A stretch of 64,000 nt of DNA from CAWGYT01 sp963826795 (GTDB taxonomy: Bacteria; Planctomycetota; Planctomycetia; Pirellulales; Pirellulaceae): NCBI GenBank assembly GCA_963826795.1, contig CAWGYT010000017.1, positions 1 to 64,000 on the forward strand. The letters run 5' to 3'. A program made the position numbers and the translations under genes. Positions 48,888 to 60,532 of this stretch are shown here, in pieces. The notes under the pieces were generated by a model. The model saw only the letters and a list, made by a program, of their open reading frames with translations. It made no database searches and was not told where the DNA came from. Each line of letters begins with the position of its first letter. Within the stretch, counting starts at the first letter, position 1.

Positions 48888-50045
48888 TTAGGCGTGGTAA
48901 TTGAGGCTATCCTGCAAATACACATCGTCGACGGAAACAGGGTGCGCCGCGATAAGGGACTTGTCAATCAAGAGAATTCCCGCTGCCGCCGTACCACAAA
49001 CCGCTGCGACTTCCAAGATCCCGAAGATGGGTGTTTCACCGACCGTGGATGGAAACACCATTGACGACAAGTCGACCCAGCGGCCGATCAGGATCACGAC
49101 CGCCACTCGCAGCATGACGCTGGCACTGCGCTTCGCCGATTTTGGCAACAGAACAAGAAATGGCACGAGCCAGTTCAAGACAATCGACATCACAACGATC
49201 GGCGCCCAGGGCCCCCGAGTCCGTATGACGAAGTAGGAAACCTCTTCTGGAAGATTCGTGTACCAAATCAGCATATACTGGCTGAACCAGATATACATCC
49301 AGAAGCAACTGAAACCAACGATCAATTTCCCGAGGTCGTGAAGGTGTTCCGTATTGAAGATTCCATCGAGAGGACGCCCCGGCTTACTGAGCACGACACA
49401 AAGCATGACAACCACTGCCAAGGCCGACAGGATCATACCCGAGAAGTTGTAAACGCCCCACATCGTACTGAACCACAACGGGTCGAGCGCCATGATCCAA
49501 TCCGCACTGGCGAGTGAGAACGTGACCGCATACGCGATGAGAAACAACACCGACGGGCGGATACTTTTCGAGCGAGTTCCCTCCGCCGCTTCGTTCCGTA
49601 AACGACGGACCATCCATCCACCAAGAGCGCTCCAGATGGCTAGGTAGCCGACGGATCGCAAGAACCAAAACGAGGGCGTCAGCCATAATTCCTTGAACCA
49701 AAACGTGCCAGCATCTCCATCGCCATGATGATGCCAGCCATATTCCCGCAGCCTCAGTACCAGCACCGCCAAGACAGCGACGCCGGTGGCGGGCACGATC
49801 ATGGCCATAGCTTCCGGCACTCGTCGAAAGGCGAGATGCCAACTGGCACCGGTGACAACCGTCAGTGCGATAAAAAGCGTCCCACCCATACCGATCGTCA
49901 GCAGATAGAAGGTAGATACGAACAGATTGCTCCACGCCCGCTCGGGCGCAACGAACAGACCGACGGCAAGAATGCCCGCGGCAACCGTCACGACGAACGC
50001 GAGGCTTCTCTTATGGTGAATGGAAAGGACCTCACGGCTTGGCAT
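48888..50045 (-). CDS. actF: Alternative complex III subunit ActF
   Basis: A 385-aa membrane protein with about ten hydrophobic segments, beginning MPSREVLSIHHKRSLAFVVT. It has the ActF pattern: YLLTIGMGGTLFIALTVVTG, WLTPSFWFLRSVGYLAIWSA, DWIMALDPLWFSTMWGVYNF and FSQYMLIWYTNLPEEVSYFV. ActF resembles a shortened ActC (NrfD-like) and forms part of the membrane core of alternative complex III, which oxidises quinol in place of cytochrome bc1. It is the last gene of the cluster and the frame is intact. Confidence 0.9.
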   Translation of the reverse strand: MPSREVLSIHHKRSLAFVVTVAAGILAVGLFVAPERAWSNLFVSTFYLLTIGMGGTLFIALTVVTGASWHLAFRRVPEAMAMIVPATGVAVLAVLVLRLREYGWHHHGDGDAGTFWFKELWLTPSFWFLRSVGYLAIWSALGGWMVRRLRNEAAEGTRSKSIRPSVLFLIAYAVTFSLASADWIMALDPLWFSTMWGVYNFSGMILSALAVVVMLCVVLSKPGRPLDGIFNTEHLHDLGKLIVGFSCFWMYIWFSQYMLIWYTNLPEEVSYFVIRTRGPWAPIVVMSIVLNWLVPFLVLLPKSAKRSASVMLRVAVVILIGRWVDLSSMVFPSTVGETPIFGILEVAAVCGTAAAGILLIDKSLIAAHPVSVDDVYLQDSLNYHA

Positions 50046-50074
50046 TTACTCGGCTCCTGATCAGGTCGCAGGAC

Positions 50075-50257
50075 CTACTTGCGATCATGCAGCATAATTT
50101 CGATTGCTTCGAGACGCCCGGAGATCTGCCGCAAGTAGTCGATAATGACGGCATGCGTGTATTTCGCGTCGATCCCGACAGGCGAGTCAGGCGAGCTGAT
50201 CTGTGCGATCAGCGTGTCGAAGGCATCACGTGGCTTGGTAAGCGGATCGGTCATCAT
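50075..50257 (-). CDS. 60-aa hypothetical protein between actE and actF
   Basis: Begins MMTDPLTKPRDAFDTLIAQ, continues SSPDSPVGIDAKYTHAVII and ends SGRLEAIEIMLHDRK. It is hydrophilic with two likely helices and no membrane segment. GTGAGGAC just upstream is a good ribosome binding site, its start lies four bases past the actE stop and actF follows 29 bp later, so it is probably expressed with the complex. The product is unknown to me; it is not the small membrane subunit sometimes called ActG, which is hydrophobic. Confidence 0.65.
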   Translation of the reverse strand: MMTDPLTKPRDAFDTLIAQISSPDSPVGIDAKYTHAVIIDYLRQISGRLEAIEIMLHDRK

Positions 50258-50261
50258 GTCC

Positions 50262-50957
50262 TCACTTTGGCTGATTTTCGTTCGCCGTTACAACCGATGT
50301 GGCAGCATCGGACTCATCGGCATTTGTTGCGGGTAAGGCATCGGCGCCATCGACACCGCCTGTCGACTTGAGCGTTGCTTGCATGCGACGGATGTAGTTG
50401 ATCACATCCCATCGCTCTTCGCGTGAGAGCTGCCCGTTAAAATCCGGCATGTTGCCTTGACCCAACGTCAGAATATGGAACAACTGCCCATCCTTCATTT
50501 GGGTCGACTTGCCGCCCGATAAGGATGGAGGTGGTGGAAAGCCCCGCATCGCAACTGGCCCATCGCCTCCACCGGTTGGTCCATGGCAGCAGACACAAAA
50601 CACCCGGAAAATATCACCACCGCGTTGAATAGAAGCGTCCAACCTCGTCGCGTCATCGTCAACGTCATGGTGAAAAGGATTGGCGAGTTCTTCTCCAGCA
50701 CGAAGGGCGTCCTCGGCTGTTGCCTCGAAATGAAGCGGCATCCGCCCGCGGGCGACGGTACCGGCGACCGGAGCCTGCAGCGTACGGCCGTTGGCGAAGA
50801 CGGAGTTCGGCGAATACGCCGTGTATGCCGGCGTATACTTCATGTCCGGCAAAATCTCAATATTCGGTTGCGTGTAGTCCACGCGGGTTGAGACAGTCAA
50901 TGTCGTCACCGTGAACAGTAGAACTCCAAGCAGGATGTTTGTTCGATACTGGCTCAC
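50262..50957 (-). CDS. actE: Alternative complex III subunit ActE, monohaem cytochrome c
   Basis: A 231-aa protein anchored by [20 protein letters not shown]. It has one haem site, VFCVCCHGPTGGGDGPVAMR, the standard ActE cytochrome motif, and GQGNMPDFNGQLSREERWDV with the probable axial Met. The tail is acidic and low complexity. ActE would pass electrons from the complex to soluble cytochrome c or an oxidase. Its ATG overlaps the actD stop as ATGA, so the two are translationally coupled. Confidence 0.9.
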   Translation of the reverse strand: MSQYRTNILLGVLLFTVTTLTVSTRVDYTQPNIEILPDMKYTPAYTAYSPNSVFANGRTLQAPVAGTVARGRMPLHFEATAEDALRAGEELANPFHHDVDDDATRLDASIQRGGDIFRVFCVCCHGPTGGGDGPVAMRGFPPPPSLSGGKSTQMKDGQLFHILTLGQGNMPDFNGQLSREERWDVINYIRRMQATLKSTGGVDGADALPATNADESDAATSVVTANENQPK

Positions 50958-51490
50958 AACACATCTCCGTCCGGAACCAGCCTCTCCTCAATCTCGAGGA
51001 CATGGAATTCCGCCAAGAACTGACTCATTGCGTCCGCGTCAAAAGCCGCGTCTGTTTCATCAATGACGAGTACAAACCGATCGTCGCTCGTACGAGGATT
51101 GACGGTTCGCGGACTCTTCCCCGGATATAACCGACTCACGACGAGCAGCGCGAACACCGATCCGAAGCCGGCCAGCAAGACGGCCGCTTCGAAGGCCACG
51201 GGTACGTCCGACGGGAGGGAATTCCAGGGCTTGCCACCGACGTCGAGTGCCCAGTCGACCGATGCTGACCAGTGCTCAAACCACAACATGCCCAGAACTC
51301 CCAACATGCCGCATGTAAAACAGACCCATGTTAATCGCGATGGCCTCAACCCCATCGCTCGATCCAATCCATGAACCGCGTAAGGTGTGAACGCATCCAA
51401 GACGCAGTACCCGTTCTGGCGAACCGCTTCGGTCGCAGCAACCAGGTCGTCTTCATGGTCAAACGTGGCGAGTAGGACACGACCGCTCAT
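50954..51490 (-). CDS. actD: Alternative complex III subunit ActD (DUF3341)
   Basis: A 178-aa protein with the DUF3341 N-terminus ([40 protein letters not shown]) and two membrane segments ([19 protein letters not shown] and [20 protein letters not shown]). It ends in a soluble ferredoxin-like tail. ActD is a peripheral and membrane part of the complex without cofactors. ATGA overlaps link it to actC before and actE after it. Confidence 0.9.
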   Translation of the reverse strand: MSGRVLLATFDHEDDLVAATEAVRQNGYCVLDAFTPYAVHGLDRAMGLRPSRLTWVCFTCGMLGVLGMLWFEHWSASVDWALDVGGKPWNSLPSDVPVAFEAAVLLAGFGSVFALLVVSRLYPGKSPRTVNPRTSDDRFVLVIDETDAAFDADAMSQFLAEFHVLEIEERLVPDGDVL

Positions 51491-52881
51491 GCTGCCTTCT
51501 CCGCGCCGGAAGCGGGTTGCCTCGATACGGCTTTATTCAGGTGAGCAGCGCCTTTGATTTCCGCAATCGCAATCACCGGAGCAACGCGACAGAAGATGAG
51601 GAAGCAGGTGAAGAAGAGTCCGAAACTGCCAACGAACGTCGCGATCTCGACCAGCGTTGGCGCGTAGCGTGCCCAACTTGAAGGCAGGAAATCCCGGTGC
51701 AGACTTGTCACAATGATGACGAAACGCTCGAACCACATGCCGATGTTGACAACAATCACAATCCCGAACACCATCGGCAGCGACCCCCTGACTCGACGAA
51801 GCCACAACGACTGAGGAATCACGACGTTGCAAGTCACCATTGTCCAATAAGCCCAGCAAAACGGTCCGAGGGCGCGGTTCTTAAACACAAACTGTTCGTA
51901 ACCGTTTCCGCTGTAAAACGCCACGAAAAACTCCGTTCCATAGGCCAAGCCCACGATACACCCCATCGATAACATCAGCTTACACATGCGGTCAATGTGG
52001 GTCATCGTGATATAATCTTCCAGCTGCATCACTTTCCGCGCAATAATCATCAGCGTCAGCACCATGGCAAGTCCGCTGAAGATCGCCCCCGCGACGAAAT
52101 AGGGAGGAAAGATCGTGGTGTGCCAGCCGGGAATGACCGCCGTTGCGAAGTCCATGCTGACGATCGTGTGGACGGAGAACACCAGGGGCGTGGCCAACCC
52201 GGCCAACAGCATGTAAACCGTTTCGTAGCGATGCCACGTTCGCGCAGAGCCGTCCCAGCCAAGGCAAAGGAACGAAGTCACTCGTTTACGCCAGCCCGGC
52301 TCGCTCCGATCACGAATCGTCGCCAGATCGGGCAGCAGGCCGATGTACCAAAAGACCGCCGAGATCAGAAGATAGGTCGAAATCGCAAACACGTCCCAGA
52401 GGAGAGGCGACTTGAAATTCACCCACAACGAACCGCGTGTGTTGGGATAAGGAACCATCCAGAACGCAAGCCAGGGTCGCCCCATATGAATCAGCGGAAA
52501 AATGCCCGCGCACATTACCGCAAACAATGTCATCGCTTCCGCCGATCGGTTCACGGCGGTCCGCCACTGCTGACGGAACAGAAACAGCACCGCCGAAATC
52601 AGCGTACCCGCGTGACCGATGCCGACCCAGAAAACGAAGTTCGTGATGTCGAATGCCCAACCGACCGTTTTATTCAGGCCCCACGTGCCAATCCCCGTAG
52701 CGATCTGGTACCAAACGGCGACAACTCCCATCACAAGAGCGGCGAGCGACAGCCCAAAGGCGACCCACCACAGCCGAGTCGGTCGGCGGTCCAACGGCGC
52801 ACAGATATCGCGAGTGACATCCCCTAGCGTTTTGTTGCCGTCGACGAGCGGTGGTCGATGAGTCCTCACTGGCTCACGCAT
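51487..52881 (-). CDS. actC: Alternative complex III subunit ActC (NrfD-like quinol-binding membrane protein)
   Basis: A 464-aa protein with about ten membrane segments: [40 protein letters not shown] and [19 protein letters not shown]. The conserved His and Asp residues in these segments are those proposed for quinol binding and proton routes in NrfD-type subunits. The ATG at 52881 sits eight bases inside the actB 3' end and is preferred over one 14 codons upstream because the actB sequence supplies its ribosome site. Everything from here to actF is in frame, unlike the genes upstream. Confidence 0.9.
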   Translation of the reverse strand: MREPVRTHRPPLVDGNKTLGDVTRDICAPLDRRPTRLWWVAFGLSLAALVMGVVAVWYQIATGIGTWGLNKTVGWAFDITNFVFWVGIGHAGTLISAVLFLFRQQWRTAVNRSAEAMTLFAVMCAGIFPLIHMGRPWLAFWMVPYPNTRGSLWVNFKSPLLWDVFAISTYLLISAVFWYIGLLPDLATIRDRSEPGWRKRVTSFLCLGWDGSARTWHRYETVYMLLAGLATPLVFSVHTIVSMDFATAVIPGWHTTIFPPYFVAGAIFSGLAMVLTLMIIARKVMQLEDYITMTHIDRMCKLMLSMGCIVGLAYGTEFFVAFYSGNGYEQFVFKNRALGPFCWAYWTMVTCNVVIPQSLWLRRVRGSLPMVFGIVIVVNIGMWFERFVIIVTSLHRDFLPSSWARYAPTLVEIATFVGSFGLFFTCFLIFCRVAPVIAIAEIKGAAHLNKAVSRQPASGAEKAA

Positions 52882-55800
52882 GATGGCCCTCCTCTGGCTG
52901 ATCCGGCGAGCCTGCTTCGTCATTGCGGTTCCGCACGACTCGCAGGTACGAGACGGACGGACGGAAGTTGAATTCGTCGAGCACTCCGTAAACGCGGGGG
53001 TTTCCCCGCGCTGTGTAAATGCGGCTTTTCGGATCGTTCATGTCTCCGAAGACAATCGCTTGTCCCGGACACGATTGCTGACACGCCGTCTGAATCGCGC
53101 CATCCGCCAGCGACTCGCCCAATCGTTTCGCTTCCAGCTTGCCGTCCTCGATGCGCTGCACGCACATCGAGCATTTCTCCATCACGCCGCGGCTGCGAAC
53201 CGTCACGTCCGGATTGAGAACAAGGTTTTGCAGCATGTCGTCGTGCTCGTACTTGAACCAGTTGAAGCGGCGCACCTTGTAGGGGCAGTTGTTCGCGCAG
53301 TAACGCGTCCCGACACACCGGTTGTACGCTTGTTCGTTGAGTCCTTCCTCGCCGTGAACGGTTGCCAGTACGGGACAGACGGTCTCACAAGGGGCGTTAT
53401 CGCAATGCTGGCACATCATCGGTTGATGAGCGGTGTGCAGGTCATCGTCCTCGCCGGAGTAGTACCGATCGATGCGGATCCAGTGCATTTCGCGTTGACG
53501 TCGCACTTCGTCCTTACCAACGACCGGGACGTTGTTCTCCGCCTGGCAAGCGATCAAGCAGGCGGAGCAACCGGTACAGCAATTCAGATCGACAACCATA
53601 CCCCAATGATGGCCTGATTTCGGATGATCTTCCGACCACAACTGCGCGTCGCCATGGTGAACGCCTTCCGGAGTTCCGGCGTGTGGGTTCTTCGCGAACG
53701 CCGGCAACGTTGTCTCCTGCACGATGTCACGTACTTCCGCCCCGTGCGGAGCGACCGCGGGAGGCACTTCGAGGGAATGGTGTTGCTGAGTTGTTGCGAG
53801 CTCGCGACGACCGCCGAGCTTTTCGAGTGTGGCATTCGCCGACGACACGTGCATCGCCCCATTGCGAAGCTCCACGAATGCCGCCGCGTTCTTGCCCACC
53901 AATTCCCCTTTTGCTCACAGTGGGCCGAGCTTCTAACCACCGCGGTCCAATGTCTGTAAAGCGGTCCGTCCCACGAACTCCGTATCCCAAGGCGATGGCG
54001 AGGACCTGATCATGTTGACCGGGTTGAACAAATGCCGGCAGCTCAAGGGTCGTGCCATTCGATGCCTTAACACGCACCAAATCACCGTCTGCCAGCTGGT
54101 ACTTTTGCGCCGACAAAGGGTGAAACACAGACATAGTTATCCCAGGTCACCTTGGTCACCGGGTCCGGGAGCTCTTGAAGCCATGGATTGTGAGCATGGC
54201 GACTATCAGTCAGTCCTACTTTGGAGTACAGCGTTAAGAACAAGCCGTCAGCGGCCGAAACAGCCGCCGGGCTTGCGACGTCCTCGAACTGAAAGTCGCC
54301 GGTCACCGTCGCGTCCGATTCGACCTCGACGAAGCCGTCATGCACGGCTTGATCCCAAAACGCTGGAAACGGCTGCTGAGTCTTGGCACGCGGAAAAATG
54401 CCTGCTCGCCAATGCGACTTGATGGTGTCGTAAGCCGTGTCCTGTCTGCCCATCCATCGATTCAAGCTTTCGAGAATCGCTCGAGTCCTTGCCAAGGGCT
54501 CGAGCGTCGGCTGCGATAGGGAAACGATCCCCCTGACAGGCTCCGCATCCATCCACGACTCAAGCGGGTGATGATCGGGACAGACAAACTGAGCAAGCGA
54601 AGCAAAGTCGTCAACACGCTCCGCAAAACTAACCACAAGCGGCACGTTGCCGATGTCCTTGGCGAGACTTTCGCGATCGGGCAGGTTGTGCGTGAGGTCG
54701 GTTCCGGCCACGAACAGTGCCGAGACCGTGCCAGCTTTCAATTCATCGATCAAGCGTGCCACTTCCGCGTCGTTGCCTTGCGCTGCCGACTGGGATGATC
54801 GATATCGACCGTCTTGCCGTAGTTACCCAGAGCGTGATTCAGGTAGTTGACCAGCTTCTGTACTGCCAGCTCCTGACTATCCGATACCACCAGGCTTTCG
54901 CCACGAGCATTCCAAAGTCGTTCGCTGAGGTCACTTAGTTCCGAGGACGTGAGTGGCGTTGCGTTCACGCGACCTGCCATGGGAACCAGGCCGGCCCGCT
55001 GACCGATATCACTTGCCAAGCAACGAAGGACGGCCGCTGATTCATGCGGTGCCAGCCGATATCGACGATCGGCATTGGTACCCGTCAACGACGTGCGTCC
55101 TTCCAGCTGAACGTGGTACGACATCTCGGGATGTTCGGCCGAAGGGATTCTTCGCAAACGCCATCCCGCCGTGAATTCGACAGGCGAGATCCAAGTTCCG
55201 AGAAAGTCAGCACCGAACGACACAATCACTTTGGCTCGATCGAAGCGGTAATGCGGCAGGACCCGTCGCACGGTGTGTCTGTTGATGTGCGTCAAGTATC
55301 GCGGAAGAGCTAATGGCATCCAAAGTGACGTGACGACCGTTTCCGAAGGACTCGAGAAACGAGTTGATCGTGGCTCGCAGCGTCGGACTGGTCAAACGTG
55401 GATGTCACAAAGACGACGGTTCCATCAGGGTCGAGCTGCGAGAGCCGACTCGGGATCAATTTGTCGATCGTATCCCACTCGGCTTTTTTGCCGTCCGCCA
55501 GCGGGTGCGTCAAGCCGGTGACTGTCGTAGAGCCCCAACGGCAAGGCTTGGCCGATCGCGCACAGCCCGCCCCGGGACAGCGGATGCTCTGGCATGCCTT
55601 CCATCTTCAAGGGTCGTCCATCGCGCACGCCGACCAGCAATCCGCAACCAGCGGGACAACCGGCACAGGTCGAGGCATAGGTCTGCGTCCGCCCGACGAC
55701 AACTCCTTCGGGCTGCACCACGAAGGGAAGCGCCACCTGCTCCGGAGCGCGGCCACATCCCGTGACACGCGGCGAGCGACATCGCAAAGCCGGCCGCTTC

Positions 55801-55921
55801 CAAAAACTGCCGGCGACTCAAGCCCGCAGTACCGGGCTGGTCCGAGTGCTGAGGAGGCGGCGCTAGGACATCCCTCCCTTTCGGCGGGGCTTCTCCAATA
55901 CTTCGGTTCAGTCTGGTTCAT
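52874..55921 (-). CDS. actB: Alternative complex III subunit ActB (molybdopterin-like + Fe-S), eight frame breaks
   Basis: Starts [16 protein letters not shown] and, once repaired, reads a Tat-like [39 protein letters not shown], a molybdopterin-oxidoreductase-like body without cofactor, and a C-terminal four-cluster Fe-S domain. The Fe-S motifs are [50 protein letters not shown] and [14 protein letters not shown]. Breaks lie near 55870, 55760, 55510, 55385, 55275, 54775, 54110 and 53915; seven behave as one extra base and one as a missing base. The sum is a whole number of codons and gives 1013 aa, normal for ActB. The last 1000 bases are clean. Consensus error is likelier than decay because no internal stops remain. 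Confidence 0.85.
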
Positions 55922-55930
55922 GGCAGCATT

Positions 55931-56583
55931 TCAATAATGGCAGACGGCACAGTCCGTCGAGGCCTGGACTGGTCTTCCGTCGATTCCGTGTTCCGTGGCC
56001 TCGCGATGACAATTCACGCACCAACCCATCGAGAGGCTCTCCACCTGTCGCATACGCTCCATCGATTCGACCGGGCCATGACAACGCTGGCATGTCACGC
56101 CGGCGGTGACGTGCGCACGGTGGTCGAAATAGACGTAGTCCGGCAGGTTGTGAACGCGTACCCAGGGGATCGACCTGGGCATCGAGCCACCGCTCGGCTT
56201 GAGGGCTTCATCCAGCCCACAGGAATCGTAGAGCTTCCGCAGTTCCGCCGAGACGACTGGGTTCGGCTTTCGATTCTCCACGTCCGCTCGCTTGCATCTC
56301 GTCCTGCAGCACGTCAAACGAGCTCGTTACGATTCTGTGGCACTTCATGCAGACGTCGCTGGACGGAATCCCGGCGTGACGACTCTTGTCCGCCGCCGAG
56401 TGGCAGAATTGGCAGTCGATCTGAAGTTCACCAGCATGCAACCGGTGCGAATAGTCGATCGGTTGCTTGGGGGAATAGCCTGTTTCGCGATCCGGCAGCC
56501 GCCACATCGACATCCCGTAGACGAGTGTTACAGGCCGAAAAGAGCCCAATCAGCAGCCGACAGGTGATGATACGCTGTTGCAT
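55931..56583 (-). CDS. actA: Alternative complex III subunit ActA, pentahaem cytochrome c, two frame breaks
   Basis: Five c-type haem sites are visible in order: CQFCH, CMKCH, CQRCH, CVNCH and CAVCH, the ActA count. The N-terminus is MQQRIITCRLLIGLFSA; a break near 56545 leads into GMSMWRLPDRETGYSPKQ and DYSHRLHAGELQIDC. A second break near 56285 follows VLQDEMQA and continues ADVENRKPNPVVSAELRKLY. Each is equivalent to one extra base; removal gives 216 aa. ActA stands on the periplasmic face and takes part in electron transfer within the complex. ActB begins nine bases downstream. Confidence 0.85.
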
Positions 56584-56618
56584 GGAATTGTTAGTCCATT
56601 GATTCACTTGCTGACGCT

Positions 56619-58217
56619 TCAACACTTGATCTCGGCGTTCTTCCTGGCATAGAACCACCAGTTCACGGCCAGACAACTGGCGTAGTACACGGCAAAGCCA
56701 TACAGCGCATACTCGGGCGTCCCGGCCTTGATCTGCGTCGCAAAGATCTGGGGAATCAAATAGGCACCGTAGGCTGCAATCGCCGACGTCCAACCCAGCA
56801 CCGGTCCCGCCTGCTCCTTGGAAAAAATGATCGGGATCATCCGAAATGTTGAGCCGTTACCGATCCCGGTGGTCGCGAACAAAACCACGAAGGTGACCAC
56901 GAACGGAATGAAGTATTTCTCCGGCGTTGGCGGAGTCACCAGCGAGTGACACGATGTAGCCGGCCAGGATGGTCGATACCACCATGATCCAGGTGTCCCA
57001 CTGAGTCACGCGAGCCCCGCCGAGCTTATCTGCCAGCCAGCCACCGACGGGTCGAATGAATGCCCCCACAGCGGCACCAATCCAGATGTAGTTGGATGTC
57101 TTCAAGCCGTTTGTGGGCGTGACGAAGACGTCGTCGAGCAATTTGGGAAAGGCGTTTGAGTACCCGATGAAGGAACCGAACGTCATCACATACAACCACG
57201 TCATCACCCAGTTGTGCTTGTTGCGAAAGATCGCGAATTGCTTGTTGAGCGGCTCTTGGATTGTCTGGGGAGTCATGAATCGCATGCCGAACATCGTCGC
57301 GAGAACGGCCGCGATCAAAACCAGAAATGTCTTTACCAACTCAGGGACAGGCATCGGCACGAAGACCAACAGCACGACACCTATCGCCGTCCCCAAGAAA
57401 CCGATCGATTTGCAGCCACAGGTATTTGCCGATTGCAACCGGCGTGGGACCGCAATCGTGCTGCGGAAGGTTGTTCATCAGCAACCATGCGGCAGCGGCA
57501 AGTACCGTCATGATCGGAACCCACACGAACGCCGCGTTTTGAATCCACAGTCTCTGCGGTCATTCCATCTTGTGCGAATTCTTGCGGCTCGCCGCCAACT
57601 CCGCCCAACATTCCGAAGGTGATCACCCAGGGAATCAGGAATTGCATCACGCTGACACCCGCGTTCCCAAGTCCCGCGTTCAGACCCAATGCCAGGCCTT
57701 GCATTCGTTTGGGAAAGAAGAAAGAGATGTTCGACATGCTGGACGCGAACGCGCCGCCCCCAACACCGGACATTGCCGCCAGAACGATGTAGACCCAAAA
57801 GGGCGTATCTCGGATTCTGCAGCGCGACGCCGGTGGCCAACGCGGGCACGATGAGCAGCACAGTCGTCATGAATTTGACGTTACGTCCACCACAAATTGC
57901 GATCATGAACGAATTCGGGATGCGGAGCGTCGCGCCCGCAAGGCCCGCCACTGCGGGCAAGCGTAAACAAGAGCGCGCGATATCCGGCTTCGTCGTAGGG
58001 CTGTCCGTTGTTGCTGAAACGTGAAATTGAACAGCTCCGAATTCGCGAAGTGCAGTCGCTGCATGATCTTGACGACCATGCCCCAATACAGCCACACGGA
58101 GAAGCCGCATAGCAAATTGGGAATCGAAACCCACAAATTGCGATTGGCGATTGCTTTTCCAGTCGCTTCCCAGAAGGCGTGATCCTCAACGTCCCACTGC
58201 TCAGGGGTTCTGGCCAT
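56619..58217 (-). CDS. narK: Nitrate/nitrite MFS transporter (NarK-like, copy proximal to actA), six frame breaks
   Basis: Begins MARTPEQWDVEDHAFWEATG with RNLWVSIPNLLCGFSVWLYW, and has the NarK signature SFFFPKRMQGLALGLNAGLG plus NAGVSVMQFLIPWVITFG. Later segments include AAVGAFIRPVGGWLADKLGG and SKEQAGPVLGWTSAIAAYGA. Breaks lie near 58010, 57960, 57810, 57550, 57400 and 56945, all equivalent to one extra base; repair gives 530 aa and no internal stops. It moves nitrate in or exchanges nitrate for nitrite across the inner membrane. The stop of the other NarK copy lies eight bases before this start. Confidence 0.82.
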
Positions 58218-58224
58218 TTTGGGT

Positions 58225-59772
58225 CTACTCCATCCTTCCGTGTAGGTCGGGGGCCTCAGTCCTCAGCATTTTCTGAATCACGAGGTGCATCCAAATCAGA
58301 CAGACGGCGACGAGTGTCGCAAAAAACATCCAGCACGATGTCCACAGCCCCGTGGACTTGAGCAGATAGCCGAAAACTACGGGGCAGACGAAGCCACCCA
58401 GTCCACCAAGCACGCCGACAATTCCGCCGACAACTCCCACATCTGCGGGAAAATAGTCCGGTATATGCTTGTAGACAGCCGCCTTGCCGATCCCCATGAC
58501 CGCACCGATCGTCAGGCTGAGCGCCGTGAACACCCAGATGTTCGCCTGAAAGAAGATCTGCGTGACGCCCCGGGCCAGCAGCTCTTTCTTCTTTACTTGC
58601 TGACCCACCTCGACCACGGTTTCCTGCCAGGACATGGATCGCGGGACGACCAGCAAGCGCTTGGCACGCTCTTCATCCGACACAAGGTCGCCGCTCTTTC
58701 GATTTCAGTTGATAGGTAACCGGTTCTCCAACCTTGGGTCGTGACGACAATTTCGGAATCCGGACACGGCGATCACTTCCCCCGCGGCCTTCGCCATGAC
58801 ACCGCTTCCGGGCGATCGAATGTCCATCTGTGGAACGATCAGCAAGCAGACAGCAAACGAGCGAAGCACCCAAGCACCCAATACATCACGGTTCGGGCTC
58901 CAAACTTGTCGGACAACCAGCCTCCGAAGGCGCGGATGACACCCGACGGCAGACTGTTGCAGGCCGCCAACGCTCCGGCCAGAGCCACACTCGTGGCGTA
59001 CGCATTGACGTAGTACGGCACGAGCCATTGCGCCAGGGCCACGAAACCACCGAACACGAAGAAGTAATAGAGCCCAAATCGCCAGACTCGAACGTCCTTG
59101 AGCGGAAGCAGACGTTGGCGAAGGGTCTTGGTTGCACTTCCCGGCGGAAGTCCGATTCGTCGTGTACAAGCAGAGAACACGACGCCGGTAATCACCAGCA
59201 TCGCCGCGTACATCTTTGGAAGTTGTCGCCAGCCCTCGAGGTTCTGGCCACGATCGGTGAGCCAGTTGAGAACGTGCGGTGCCCCAAGGCTGGTCAGCGC
59301 CGCTCCGGCGTTGCCCGCACCGAAAATCCCCAGCGCGGTTCCTTGTTGGTGCTTCGGGAACCAGACCGACGTGTAGGCAATGCCCAACGGCGAAACTTGT
59401 TCCGCAGAAGCCAAATCCCAACCCCGCCGACGAAGAACTCCCAGTAGGAATTGCAATAACTCACGAGATACATCGGGATCGCCGCACAAATGAGCAGCAG
59501 ACCATAGACGATTCGGCCGCCCCACTTGTCCGTCGCGATTCCCAGCGGCAAGTCGAAAGATGGCTCCGGTGAGCACTGGAATGCCAATCAACCACCCCAT
59601 CTCGGATGGGCTCCAAGCATGCACACCGTTGTCGACCAGATACGTGATCAAGCACACCGTTCATCATCCAGGCGGCAAAGCAGACCGTGAAGGCGAATGT
59701 ATTGACGCTCAGAATCCACCATGCTTGGCGCCTGTCCGCGGGCGTCAGGTTCTGGTTCATCGTGTCGCTCAT
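58225..59772 (-). CDS. narK: Nitrate/nitrite MFS transporter (second NarK-like copy), about eight frame breaks
   Basis: Begins MSDTMNQNLTPADRRQAWWI, a shorter N-terminus than the neighbouring copy. It contains GVHAWSPSEMGWLIGIPVLT, AYTSVWFPKHQQGTALGIFG with AGNAGAALTSLGA, and the C-terminal FFQANIWVFTALSLTIGAVM. Breaks lie near 59665, 59545, 59405, 59385, 58860, 58845, 58765 and 58690; seven equal one extra base and one a missing base. Repair gives 513 aa. The two NarK copies are clearly different proteins, as in organisms pairing a nitrate/proton symporter with a nitrate/nitrite exchanger. Which is which cannot be told here. Confidence 0.8.
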
Positions 59773-59849
59773 GAAGGGACTCGCCGTTACCTTACTAGTT
59801 CCAATTGAGTGCAGCCTGGAGTGATTGCGAAGGCGTCGAAGCATGCCGG

Positions 59850-60532
59850 TTACCGTATTCCGTACCAGCGAACGACTTGAGGCTTGCGCCACAGATACGG
59901 ATTGGGGATCACCAGCACGTGCACGAGCCGGGTGAAGGGGAAAAACCCGATCGTCAGGAACGCCAGCACGATATGGAGCTTCACCAAGTGAGGCATGCGC
60001 CGCCACGTACGTCACGTCGGGGCTGAGTCGAAAGATCGACCACAGGTACGGGGACAGATTGGTGGCGAACCACGATGATCCCCAGGGATAAAACAAGGCA
60101 ACGCGCGATACCGCTTACCGTTTGCACGAACAACATGGAAAACAAAATCCAGTCGGTCGGCGTGGTGACCCTCCGGATCTTCGTGTTCGAGCATCGCCGG
60201 ACGATCACGCCAATCAGTCCGATTAACGTGAGCAGCCCGAAAATCAGAGCTGAGATTTCCAGTACGTACAGTCGGAGCGGATGACTGTTCCAGGCCAGGA
60301 TCGAGCGCGGAATCAGAAACGCGATCAAATGCCCCACGGTGATGGCAAGGATCCCGTAGTGAAACGGGACGACCGCCCAAAAGTGCTGTTTATTTTCGAT
60401 GAACTGACTGGACAGACTTGAATAGGAGAACGACTGCATTCGATAACGATAAATCGTCATCAAGAAGAAGGTGAAGAGGCAGACATAGGGGAGTGCCAGA
60501 AACAAAAACTGATCGAGAAATCCGCGCGTCAT
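59850..60532 (-). CDS. narI: Respiratory nitrate reductase gamma subunit, two frame breaks
   Basis: Begins MTRGFLDQFLFLALPYVCLF with the five membrane segments of NarI (MTIYRYRMQSFSYSSLSSQF, HFWAVVPFHYGILAITVGH, LLTLIGLIGVIV). The His residues for the two haem b groups lie in FHYGILAITVGHLIAF and, after repair, MPHLVKLHIVLAFLTIGFFP. Breaks near 60085 and 60000 each equal one extra base; the repaired protein is 226 aa, normal for NarI, ending KPQVVRWYGIR. NarI oxidises quinol and feeds electrons to NarH. Its ATG overlaps the narJ stop as ATGA. Confidence 0.87.
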
